64,000 nucleotides of DNA from Grifola frondosa (Eukaryota > Basidiomycota > Agaricomycetes > Polyporales > Grifolaceae), in NCBI GenBank assembly GCA_001683735.1, contig LUGG01000003.1:1922001-1986000 (forward strand), in the 5' to 3' direction. A program made the position numbers and the translations under genes. Within the stretch, counting starts at the first letter, position 1; each line of letters starts with the position of its first letter. The notes beneath the pieces were generated by a model. That model searched no databases, was not told where the DNA came from, and saw only the letters and a list, made by a program, of their open reading frames with translations. Shown in pieces: positions 52,701 to 61,850 of the stretch.

Positions 52701-53480
52701 ATCGCATGGTCGTACGATTTGCTCGTAGGGAAGCGTTCACTAGCCGTCTTGGAAAAGACATCTTCGAAATCATGGAGGTAGTCCGGAACGATTTCCCTCC
52801 ATTCCTTCTTCTGCTTTCCTGCTTGGGCCGCTTCTTCGATTTCCTGTGACTTGGTGTACTTCGCGCAAATCTCTACCCATTGGTCGAGAACTGCGTTAGA
52901 CCGGGATCGTGAATCGACCTCATACCAGGCTACCGTGTCCTTGTAGAATTCCCAATACCGTTTCGAGTAGCGGTATCCGAGGGGACTTCATCGTCCGCGC
53001 GAATGAACTCTTCTTCGTTCCATTCGTTCCTCCCAAGCAGGCCGGGTGGGGCTCTCGCATCACTTGTCTCGGTCGTGCGAAGTCCTTTCGTCGACGCCAA
53101 GATTCGATCGCTTCCTCCATTCTGCGGCTTCTTCTGTCCTTCTTTGCGAACCTTGGTCCCACTCCTGTGGGCATCTAGTAAATTCCAAGGTTCCAGCGTC
53201 CCAGTCATCTCCGGTTGTGTTGTCGGATGTAATCGAGGCCTATAATCAGGTCTCGATCGCCTACATTGGTCACTAACATAGGGACCTCGGTTTCATGATC
53301 ACCTATCTTCACCAGCACCGTGTAGACTTGGATCGGTCCTCTTCATTTTCGGATCGATCCGCATTGTAGACGACCAGGGGTTTTTTGAGGGGTTTCACTC
53401 CAACGTTGTGCTTCCGCACGAAGTCTTCGTGAACGAAACTGAGAAGGCTCCGGAGTCTGGAGCGCCTGCGTTTGTACGGA
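49759..53480 (-). CDS. Gypsy-2 pol: protease, RT, RNase H, integrase, chromodomain (frame-broken)
   Basis: Minus strand, right to left. Protease end [20 protein letters not shown] (about 53250). RT from about 52700: [40 protein letters not shown], active-site [14 protein letters not shown] (about 52215). RNase H: [12 protein letters not shown] region, then [20 protein letters not shown] and [20 protein letters not shown] (about 51600). Integrase: [27 protein letters not shown] in the next frame, YVRNYVDGV, then a DDE core in several frames (50900-50400). Chromodomain near 50000-49900: [17 protein letters not shown]. At least eight one-base frame changes separate blocks that normally run together. 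No deletions of domains seen. Confidence 0.82.
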
Positions 53481-55351
53481 TCCCTTGCTGCCGCTTACTG
53501 TATGGAAGATCAAAATTTGACGGTTTTTGATATTTCGGTTACACTAATACAATTGTAGCGGTTGCGAGAGAGAGAGGCCTTCACGTCAGCAGGGACGACA
53601 TGAGGCCGCTCTAAAAATCCGTTTCCACGTCGACGACGACGTGCCGATTGCTCCATCTCCTCGACTTGGCTGACGACTCGGGTTCCTTGCAGATCTCTTT
53701 CTGCTTGCCCTTGTCGACAGCTTTTCTTCTTTTCTCCTCGACGAGCTCCTGTCCTACAAGGCGAATTAACTCGTCGATACTCATCTCGCGATCGACTTCC
53801 CGCTGGGCTTCTTATCTGGACACGCATTTGCCAGATGGCCCACCTTGCCGCATACGAAGCACGCGCCCTTTGCGCGTGCGCGGCGCGGTCAACGTCCATT
53901 GCGTTAGGGTCGCGGGTATGAGTCGGGGCAGAGTGAGATTGACTCTGCGAATGGGGATGGCGATAAGCAGTCGTCTTTGACTGCTGTGGAGACGATCCGG
54001 GATGGGCGTAAGTGCCGCGGGCTTGATCTACTCGTTGGGCCCGTTCGAGGTACTTCTCCCAGGTGTCCGGTTGCGTCTCTGACCGGCATCGCATCTCGAA
54101 TTGACTGCTTGACCTGGGTCCGAAGCAGAGAGAAGGGTTTGCTGTTGTGTCCGGATGCGGGGGCCCAGCGACGGAAGTGTTCGGCATATCGATTGTACTG
54201 GCCCGTCGTTGCGAAGACGCATCAGCGCCTGCTGAGCGTCGAACTGCGAATCGAGGCGTCCGTACTGTCCGAGAAATTCCTTCTTGAAATCCTCCCATGA
54301 ACCGACCGGCACGTTGTTATTGAATTTATCACTGTAAGAGGACGCCCATCTAGGGCTCCCTCCTGAGCGATCCGAGGATCAGAGCAATACGGTCCGTTGA
54401 CGATGGACTTCGTAATAGACGAAGTACGTTTCCCATGCCTTCATCCACTGTTCCGCGGTCTTTCCTTCGTAGGCTTGGTGAAGGGCGCGGGAGCAGGGAA
54501 CTTGGGCTTACGAATAGTGCCCTCGCGCGGCGCGGCGGGCCCTCTCGTAGTCGGGAGCGGAGACATCAGTCGTCGCGGGGGAGAGTGTGAAGCGGGTCGT
54601 GGGTCTGGAATGGGGAAGGCGGGCCGGGAGGAAGCGTTCGGGCTCAAACGTCTGGACGTACGAGAGCGTGACCTTCCTCGGGACGGACGATTCTCGAGAG
54701 TGAGACATCGAGCCTTGAGGTTCTTGATCGACAGCCTCAACGAAGCGATGTCGTCCCGGAGTTCCTGGACGACCTGGTCGACTTGATGGGCCTTCGCCTC
54801 GGCTTTCGATGCTCTGTCTGCTAGAGCGACTAGTCCGCGATTCGGCCCGGTTCTCCTCCTCGAGAGCGTTCACCCGACTCACTCCGGTATTCACCAGCCG
54901 GGTTAGTGAGGTCAAGTCTTCCTCGAGTGTCGTGATGCGGCGGGTATGATCGGTCAGGCCTTCCGCGAGAAGGTTCGTCACCACCCTGGTTACGAACGCT
55001 TCGAGCTCTTGTTGGGCCTGAGTCTGTGGGGGAGGAGGAGGAATTGCCGTGGCCTCCGCGGGTGTCCACGGATTCTCGGATGGTCCGGCCGTGTCCATGA
55101 GACTCGTCCGGATGGGTGGGAGTCGCGGTCTCGGGCTGAAGATTCGCTCCGTCTGCCCTGGGAGTTCTTGCGACTCGTATATGAACCTCTGTGTAGGTTC
55201 GGAGGAGGTAGTAGAAGAGACCGACGATGGAGAGGATAGAGATAGTGGTGACAACAGTTTGGGTAACGATAAGAACGATCACGGAATTGGACATGTGTCG
55301 CAAGCAAAGGTTCTTTTTCTCAAGCGTGCGGAGTGAATACAATTGGTACAC
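53481..55351 (-). CDS. Gypsy-2 gag (frame-broken)
   Basis: Two overlapping frames start the region. One begins at 55351 with a hydrophobic run (VVTTISILSIVGLFYYLL). The other, from 55254, reads as Ser/Pro-rich gag with a coiled coil (ALEEENRAES) to 54508. The capsid-like core follows: SWEDFKKEFLGQYGRLDSQF, DAQQALMRLRNDG (54310-54200). A zinc knuckle CFVCGKVGHLANAC (about 53870-53820) is CCHC. Further basic and Gln-rich residues lead to the protease. Frame changes between blocks resemble those in pol. Confidence 0.75.
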
Positions 55352-55378
55352 GATACTAGGCCCTCGCCGTTCCCTGAC

Positions 55379-56115
55379 CTACAGCCAGTACTTCTCACAA
55401 TACTGCACGTTGGTCTCGAAAAGACGCTTCGCGAGTTCCGCGACTTCCTCGCACGACTTGTGCACGTTTCCACGCGCTTCGTAAATCTGACGGAAGGCGA
55501 AATGGAAGTTGACTAAGTCGAAAATCTCCCACAAGGGAAGGGGGCGATTGTCGTCAAGATAAAGAAGAATATTGGTCAAATAGACCGAAAGGAAATGAAG
55601 GGAAAGGCGAACGTCGTACGGGACGTTGCGGGCGTTGTCGTGCCACCGAAGGTCGTCGACGCGAGTACGGTCGCGTTTGAAACTGAATTGGGAAAGTCCT
55701 ACGGCGGTGAGGACTGCAAGGGAGTAGCCTAAGACACGCTGGGTGTCGTCGGCGATGGGGGTGACGACGAACTCCTGGGGCTTCCAGTCGTCCTCGGTCT
55801 CGATGTAGAGAGCGCGGGTCTCTTCGAAGTGCTCGACGCTTCGGCGTTCGTACGCGGCGTCGATGGGGTTCCGAGCGATCTCGGTGGGGAACTCGTTCCT
55901 CCTCTGCTGGGGAACGGGGTTGTAGACGGAGGGGACTTCTCCTATGAAGGCCGCGCTCCTGGCGACAACGTCAGCGGCGTCGTCCTCAGTGATAACCTCC
56001 TCTCCAGAGACGATGTCGTTGTGCGCAACGACGGTCACCCAACTGCCCTCTTGGTAGCGTGTGATGGAGGTCACTGAAATCGACGACGGGGGATGGTAAG
56101 CAAGCTCGTTCAAAC
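55379..56115 (-). CDS. Gypsy-2 5' accessory ORF, about 245 residues, no ATG
   Basis: The longest unbroken frame in Gypsy-2, lying between the 5' LTR and gag. It opens inside the LTR edge and runs to a TAG at 55379 with no ATG anywhere; a GTG at 56137 is the only near-cognate at its start. Segments: SWVTVVAHNDIVSGEEVITE, FEETRALYIETEDDWKPQEF, VLGYSLAVLTAVGLSQFSF (hydrophobic, possible membrane helix), VRLSLHFLSVYLTNILLYLD (second hydrophobic helix), FHFAFRQIYEARGNVHKSCE and a Cys-containing end. No family recognised. Codon use looks coding. Translation would need splicing from an upstream start in the LTR or a near-cognate start. Confidence 0.55.
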
Positions 56116-56517
56116 TGTAACGAATCACCAAAACCACGGCAGAGTACGCTTACTCCCGGTGTTGAGATTCGTACGGACGGTTTCGTTTGGGCAACAGCTG
56201 GCAACGAAAGCGAATGTTCAACGAAGTTAACATTAAGGTACAACTAGTATACAAACTGCTTACCTGGCAACGAAAGCGAATGTTCAACGAAGTTGAACGA
56301 GCTGACGTTCCAGGTAGCAAAATCAAACTTAAATAGCAAAGTCCGTTTACGCACGTATGGTCACTCTCCCACAATAACGCCTTACTCATCCGCTCACCAA
56401 TCAGTGTCATCAGTATGACACTCGCTCCTTTATCCGTCACCTGATCTTGCAGGTGATCAACGCGTCGCGTCCCAGCGCCTATTAGGCGTCTATGTCCAAA
56501 TCAGGAAATTTGTTACA
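56116..56517 (-). repeat. Gypsy-2 5' LTR
   Basis: 402 bp, same as 49358-49758 apart from one extra A. Followed on its right by the CTAAT target duplication and the rest of the minisatellite array. Confidence 0.92.
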
Positions 56518-57540
56518 CTAATATTGTATTACAACCATCCCTAATATTGTATTACAACCAACCCTAATATTGTAATACAACGATCCAAGGATTGTATTAC
56601 AACAGCCCTAATATTGTAATACAACGATCCAAGGATTGTAATACAATTCCCCTAGTATTGTATTACAACCATCCCTAATATTGTATTACAACGATCCAAG
56701 GATTGTATTACAACAGCCCTAATATTGTAATACAATGATCCAGGGATGCTATTAGAACCATCCCTAATATTGTAATATAACCATCCCTAATATTGTAATA
56801 CAACCAACCCAAATATTGTATTACAACAATCCCTAATATTGTAATACAATGATCCAAGGATTGTATTACAACCATCCCTAATATTGTATTACAACAGCCT
56901 AATATTGTATTACAATGATCCAAGGATTGTATTACAACCATTCCTAATATTGTATTACAACCAACCCTAATATTGTAATACAATGACCCAAGGTTTGTAT
57001 TACAATTGCCCTAATATTGTATTACAATGACCCAAGAATTGTATTACAATTCCCCTAATATTGTATTACAACCATCCCTAATATTGTATTACAACCAACC
57101 CTAATATTGTAATACAACCAACCCAAATATTGTATGACAACAGCCCTAATATTGTATTATAACAATCCAAGGATTGTATTACAACCATCCCTAATATTGT
57201 AATACAACCAACCCTAATATTGTAATACAACAATCCAAGGATTGTATTACAACAGCCCTAATATTGTAATACAATGATCCAAGAATTGTTAATACAATTC
57301 CCCTAGTATTGTATTACAACCATCCCTAGTATTGTAATACAACCATCCCTAATATTGTATTACAACGCTCCCTAATATTGTATTACAACCATCCCTCATA
57401 TTGTATTACAACACTCCCAACATTGTATTGACAGCCCTAGTATTTTATTACAATGTCCCAATATTGTATTACAACAGCCCCAAAATTGTATTACAACCAT
57501 CCCATGTTTTATTACAACCATTGGCCAGCATTGTACAATC
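56518..57540. repeat. Minisatellite array, right arm, outer part
   Basis: Continuation of the array cut by Gypsy-2, units as in the left arm, inverted. Towards the outer end units degenerate, then the unique end block (to 57619) mirrors 45904-46000. Confidence 0.88.
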
Positions 57541-57619
57541 CGTGGAGTTTACAACCTGATCACAAAATACACAATGCTAAGGCCAGGTTCAGGCTCAATT
57601 GTATTACATTTTTGGTAAC

Positions 57620-60290
57620 TACAGCTGTCGCGGGTCGTACAGCCAAGCATTGCACATGGATCGTGTGGGCAGCCCAGCAGTCAATTGGAAATTTTGGACC
57701 AATTGGTCTATTCTTCCCTTTGGGTGTGTGGTTAGATGGGGCTCGACGCGCATGGCGGCAAGCCTCATCAATCCGAAGTGCACATCATCATGCACTTCCT
57801 CGTCGAGGTCGCTAATGTCAGAATTGACATAGCGTTCATCCGTTGATGAGTATTGCGATCCCCCGAATCCATAGTCAGATTCCGGGTAACCTTGCATGGT
57901 CAAGGGTCCCTGATCATTTTGCTCAGGGAACTCATTTGCTGCCGGAGTCTGTTCCGTCGCTGATGGACCATTGTTCACAGCGGCATCGTCATCTTCTGAT
58001 TGGTCGTCCACTACTCGCTGCACAAACATGTGCTGCGCACCAGTCCAAGTGCCATACTTTGGACACTTGGGATCGGTGGAGTAGTGGCCAAGTTGTCCGC
58101 ATGTGTAACACTTTACTGTGTTCACAGCAGGCTTTGATGGCGCGCGTTGGTCAGCCAGTTTGGCTGCCCTATCCAGTCCACTTGGGCCGGGCATGTGTCT
58201 CGTCTCGTCCCTGTGGTCACTATTGTGGTGCGGGCGGAAGTGGTTGCATCCAGCATTATGCTGTGATGACCTATGTCCTGCACTATGAGCAATTGCCCTA
58301 GGTGCGGCGTGGTTTCCAACCGGGTGACTTTGCTGCAAGTGCGGTTTGTCACCACTGGTGGTTGCTGATGAAGGCTTCTTCATTTGAAGGGCCTTCATCG
58401 TATCCAATCCTCGCTCATATGGGAGTGCAGCCGCATAGATCTTGCGGAATGTGGACATCGCAGCCGAACGGCCTTGGTGCAGTACTATTGCCTCGCACAT
58501 GCCACTTGGCAGGGCGGACAAGAACTGCTGCCTGAACTTAAAGTCTGAGGGGTGCTCGAACATTTGTTCGGCGTACTTATTCAGACGTTCATAAAGGTCC
58601 ACGATGCCTCCACGCGATGCGCTGTAAGTCGCCTGATCCCATTTGTCACTGGCGATCTGATGCACATTTTTGTGCAAGAATCGTCGGTGCATGGCGACTA
58701 CTGCGGCCTCAAAGGTCCAATCTCTTCTCTCCTTGAGGGGGATTGGACCATTGAGAAAAACCACCGGGATGCAGATCCCATCATTCTCAGACAGTCTCTG
58801 TCGAAATCCGGTCCAGTGACTCTCAGGGTTGCTAGATATTCTAACAACTCCTGGAGCCACACTTCGAATGTGTTGGCATCGTCAGTGCCCTCAAATTTGG
58901 AGGGTGCTGCCAGCTTTGATATTCGAAGGTAATGGGGTGGGTCATCCATTGGTGGCTCACTCACCATGACCTCGATCATTTCGAGGCAGCGGTGCAGGCT
59001 TATCTGCTCGATTGAGTCGACAGGGGGTTCCTCATCTTCATCCAAGTCCGGGCCAAGAGCCAGAGCATCGTGCTCTCACTGTCTGCAGGGGCATGCCTGG
59101 TCCTCGGCATGCACGTTGGGCACCGCCCGATGCTGAACTCCATCACAGTGCACTGCTGGTGCATTACGGTTGGCTTAGCGGTGTCCCCCGTCCCTGCATG
59201 CAGGTGGTGTGTTCGCTCCCGGGCCAGCTGCTAGAGGAGCCTGACTGTCCTGGGAGCTATTGGCACGTCGAATAGGTACTCGTGCGGGACCATGTGGTGC
59301 CGCACCTCGACCTTGACTGCTCGATGAGGAACTGCTCGAATGGTGCGATGGCAGGGATGGTTGTCCCCATCGTAGCGCTGCCTGAGCAGGTGACGCATGC
59401 TGTGGTTGAAACCCAGCATGTGTAGATGGCCGAGTATGCTGGGAGGATGTAGTACCAGTGAGGCCCGCTTGTCTCAGCCAGTGTGGGTGAGAGTTAGCTA
59501 AGGCCCTAGCAATACCACAGGCCCATTGGCCTGCGGTATTGGTCCTGCTGCTCCGCCTCGACGTCTCTCGGTCCTCCTCATCGTCCTCCTCGTCCTCATC
59601 TACATGCCTCCGTACATTCCTCCTGCCTCTCTCTCATCCCTCGCTCTGCTGTTCCGACCATGTCTGCGTACGGCGCATACCCTCAGACACAGGTTGAGCT
59701 GCTGACTCAGGCGGCATCATTTCCAAGTCTTCTTGGATCTGGGCGGTGCGCTCAGCATGGTCTTGCTCCTCAACTATTGTCGAGAGCAATTGCGAGATCT
59801 CTTGATCTTGCTCATGCAAATGCTCGAGCAGGTCCCGGACCTCTTCACGGTGTGCATTCATCGACTGCACAGTGCTCGCGAGCCTATTGGCTCGGACCCG
59901 TGCATGCGAGGTAGCCACAGTTGATTGCTGTGAACCACCGCCATTCGACGGCGACTCGCACGGTGACCTTTCGGGGCAGTTGACCGCTCTTTCCTTAGCT
60001 CTATGGCGCTCTTGTCATGCTCGTGAGCTGGCGGGGGAATCAGAATGTGAACTATCTTGTTCGCATTTCGCGATCCACATCTGGCTCTCACCTTCGGCTT
60101 CAGCACAAAATCTATTGGATGGGCCTCTGGAAGGCCCTTCTCCGTGGTCACTATTGTGACTGGAGGAAGGTCGTGCCACCACACGACCACTGATCCCGCT
60201 CTCGGCGGGACCAGGTTGGTCATTGGAAGCAACTGACATTGGTGCTGGCCTCCGATGGCCGGTTCTGATGGCTGGTGCTGACGAATCAGC
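57620..60290 (-). CDS. Gypsy-1 gag
   Basis: Minus strand from the 5' LTR side. A Ser/Gly-rich start (about 60240), a coiled-coil part near 59850 (HREEVRDLLEHLHEQDQEI), a spacer, then the gag core starting ISLHRCLEMIEVMV. KLAAPSKFEGTDDANTFEVW and LQELLEYLATLRVTGPDFDR follow, then after a frame change SHWTGFRQRLSENDGICIPV and DWTFEAAVVAMHRRFLHKN, AYSASRGGIVDLYERLNKYA and FKFRQQFLSALPSGMCEAI. A CCHC zinc knuckle CYTCGQLGHYSTDPKC lies near 58110. The acidic C-terminus ends at the fold-back insertion, with a stop at 57621 made by the insert edge. The 413-codon frame 57619-58860 is the longest in the element. Confidence 0.8.
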
Positions 60291-60472
60291 TGTCAGCGCT
60301 GCTCTAGCACGTGCAGCACTAGCTCAGGTGAGCCGGGGATGGAGGAAGCATGGGACATAGAAGCAGAGAAGATTGATGGGAGTGTGGGATGGTGTGCGAA
60401 AATTTCCTTGTTGGGTGCAAGCGCACTTTCCGGGGAAAGAAATGTGGTAGTTCCACTTGGAATGTAAAAAAG

Positions 60473-60707
60473 TGTAATGTGGGTGGGGGGCTTATCACAC
60501 TCACACCTCGTGTACGTTGCACCAGTCTCTGTATTTGAGAAAGTGCGGGTGTACTCGAGGAAGGTGAAGAAAGCTAGTGCTTTCTTCACTGCTTGCACAC
60601 TTTTTGCTAAGTAAATACAAGTAAATGAAATGCGTAATTAATAGTATTTTTAGTAGTTAAGTCCTCGATTGAGGACTTAACCACGGAAATGGTAACGACC
60701 CATTACA
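60473..60707 (-). repeat. Gypsy-1 5' LTR
   Basis: 235 bp, about 4% different from the copy at 34574 (ten transitions, one indel). Both perfect hairpins are conserved. Confidence 0.88.
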
Positions 60708-61850
60708 GCAAGGGCGACGACCCAAATTTCGTATACAGGCAATGATGATCCTGATGTTGGGATATGTCAGACAATTTTTCATGACAGAATTAGCCACTCA
60801 CTTTTCAGGATAATCTGCAGAATAGGTAAATATCCGAGGATAAAATCTTCGGCGGATGCCATCGCAGCAGTCAATGACTATTCCATGCCGGTAGGCCTCG
60901 AGGAATTCATCATCAAGGAGAATGCTCCACTGTGCATGGAGCATTTCCCTGTGACAGTGAGTGAGGAAGGGTTGGTTTGGGCCTTTCCCACCTGTATACA
61001 TCTTCGCGAAGTCCTTGAAGGATGCTGGGAGCTAGAAAGAGAATTAGGTTATTCTAATTGTAAGAATGCAAACATGCACCATTTCAAAGTAAGCTACATG
61101 TTCGTATGCTTTGCAGAAGGGCTTGCTTTGTCTATACTTAGACTCATTTCTGAATGGCAAGTAGAGCGGCCAAAGCTTTGAATTGCCACACTCTGTTAAG
61201 TGAGTGCCATCCAATGCAAACATGAGCCCGACGATGACCTTGGGGAGATCGCAATCTGGCTCTCCTGGTGCATCTTGAAGATCCTGGTGAGCATCAATGA
61301 AGGCCTGCAAAGAGTAAAGCTCGCCATGAACTCTTATGGGGTCCAATGCCTCTCCTGGTTGCCAAAGGACCTCGTACGGCTTATATGTGAAGTGTTGATG
61401 GTGCTCCGGATTGGATATCTTGTTGCAAATGATAGAAACCAACCTCCGATGACAGAGGTTTCCCGCAAGGAAATCTACGGGACCCGGACGAAGCATCTTG
61501 TGATGGAACGGTACAGATATTTTCACCGGAGTCCACAGCCATGAGCTGCGGCTGTCTTCATCCTCCCATTCGCCCAGACCTAGGCCAGAGATAGTTTTCA
61601 TGCTACCTGCCAAATGTGAATCCACACGTTGCCAGTTGGTTTTCGCAATGTCTTCAGGCTTGAAGTCCGGATGGGTGATAATTTTTGTCATGTTCATGAA
61701 GCTAGATTGAGATTTCTTGACTCCGTTGTTCCAATACCACTCTCCTAATAGGAAGGATGACTGATTTGAATAGGGATCGTAAGGATTCACGATCAAATCT
61801 TCATCCGGAGGCAGACCCTCAACGGAGCAGTGGATCGTAACACTGCAGGG
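60708..61850 (-). mobile_element. Plavaka transposon, 5' part of the transposase ORF
   Basis: Right part of the element split by Gypsy-1. Minus strand from about 61830: NQSSFLLGEWYWNNGVKKSQ, FKPEDIAKTNWQRVDSHLAG, VKISVPFHHKMLRPGPVDFL, HRRLVSIICNKISNPEHHQH, YEVLWQPGEALDPIRVHGEL, QAFIDAHQDLQDAPGEPDCD and ALDGTHLTECGNSKLWPLYL, all in one open frame, then after an intron GGKGPNQPFLTHCHREMLHA and IDCCDGIRRRFYPRIFTYSA. A last small exon IIACIRNLGRRPC meets Gypsy-1 at 60707 and continues as PRC on the other side. This half is intact as read, in contrast to the left half. The right terminus, near 61.83 kb next to the Gypsy-3 tail, is not resolved. Confidence 0.85.

Larger units (their letters stand above)
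49358..56517 (-). mobile_element. Gypsy-2, young chromovirus LTR retrotransposon
   Basis: LTRs at 49358-49758 and 56116-56517 (401 and 402 bp, TGTAACG..GTTACA). By eye they are identical apart from one base (TATTGGCG against TATTAGGCG). Target duplication CTAAT at 49353-49357 and 56518-56522, within the fold-back array. Order on minus: 5' LTR, a 5' accessory ORF, gag, protease, RT, RNase H, integrase with chromodomain, polypurine tract (GAAGAGGGGG, right of 49758), 3' LTR. Near-identical LTRs mean very recent insertion, yet the body has many frame changes. Confidence 0.92.
45904..57619. mobile_element. Fold-back element with minisatellite arms (interrupted by Gypsy-2)
   Basis: Inverted ends GTTACC (45904) and GGTAAC (57619), with TA on both sides (45902-45903, 57620-57621). 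Arms of about 1.8-2.0 kb are near-identical inverted copies: an end block with CTGAACCTGGCCTTAGCATT, an array of about 50 short units, and a 0.7 kb non-repeated block. The loop is 704 bp (47740-48443). Without Gypsy-2 the element is 4.55 kb. No transposase was recognised. The structure matches fold-back elements; a TA duplication would fit a Tc1/mariner-type source. It separates the gag and protease of Gypsy-1. Confidence 0.82.
34574..60707 (-). mobile_element. Gypsy-1, chromovirus LTR retrotransposon with nested insertions
   Basis: Two direct LTRs (236 and 235 bp, TGTAATG..CATTACA or CGTTACA) lie 25.7 kb apart. Read on the minus strand: 5' LTR (60707-60473), gag, protease, reverse transcriptase, RNase H, integrase, chromodomain, an AT-rich non-pol segment, extra ORFs, a polypurine tract (AGGGGGGAG, just right of 34809), then the 3' LTR. 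Flanks GAAAG and GCAAG are a near-match 5 bp target duplication. Removing the element plus one copy restores PCPRC of the Plavaka transposase, as expected for the family. The LTRs differ at ten positions, all transitions, plus an indel. Two MITEs and a fold-back element sit inside. All genes are broken. Confidence 0.88.

Noticed and set aside
34574..60707. The two 235 bp repeats as unrelated solo LTRs
   Set aside because: A polypurine tract abuts the left copy, gag starts next to the right copy, flanks match at 4 of 5 bases, and removal restores a Plavaka motif, so they are one element.
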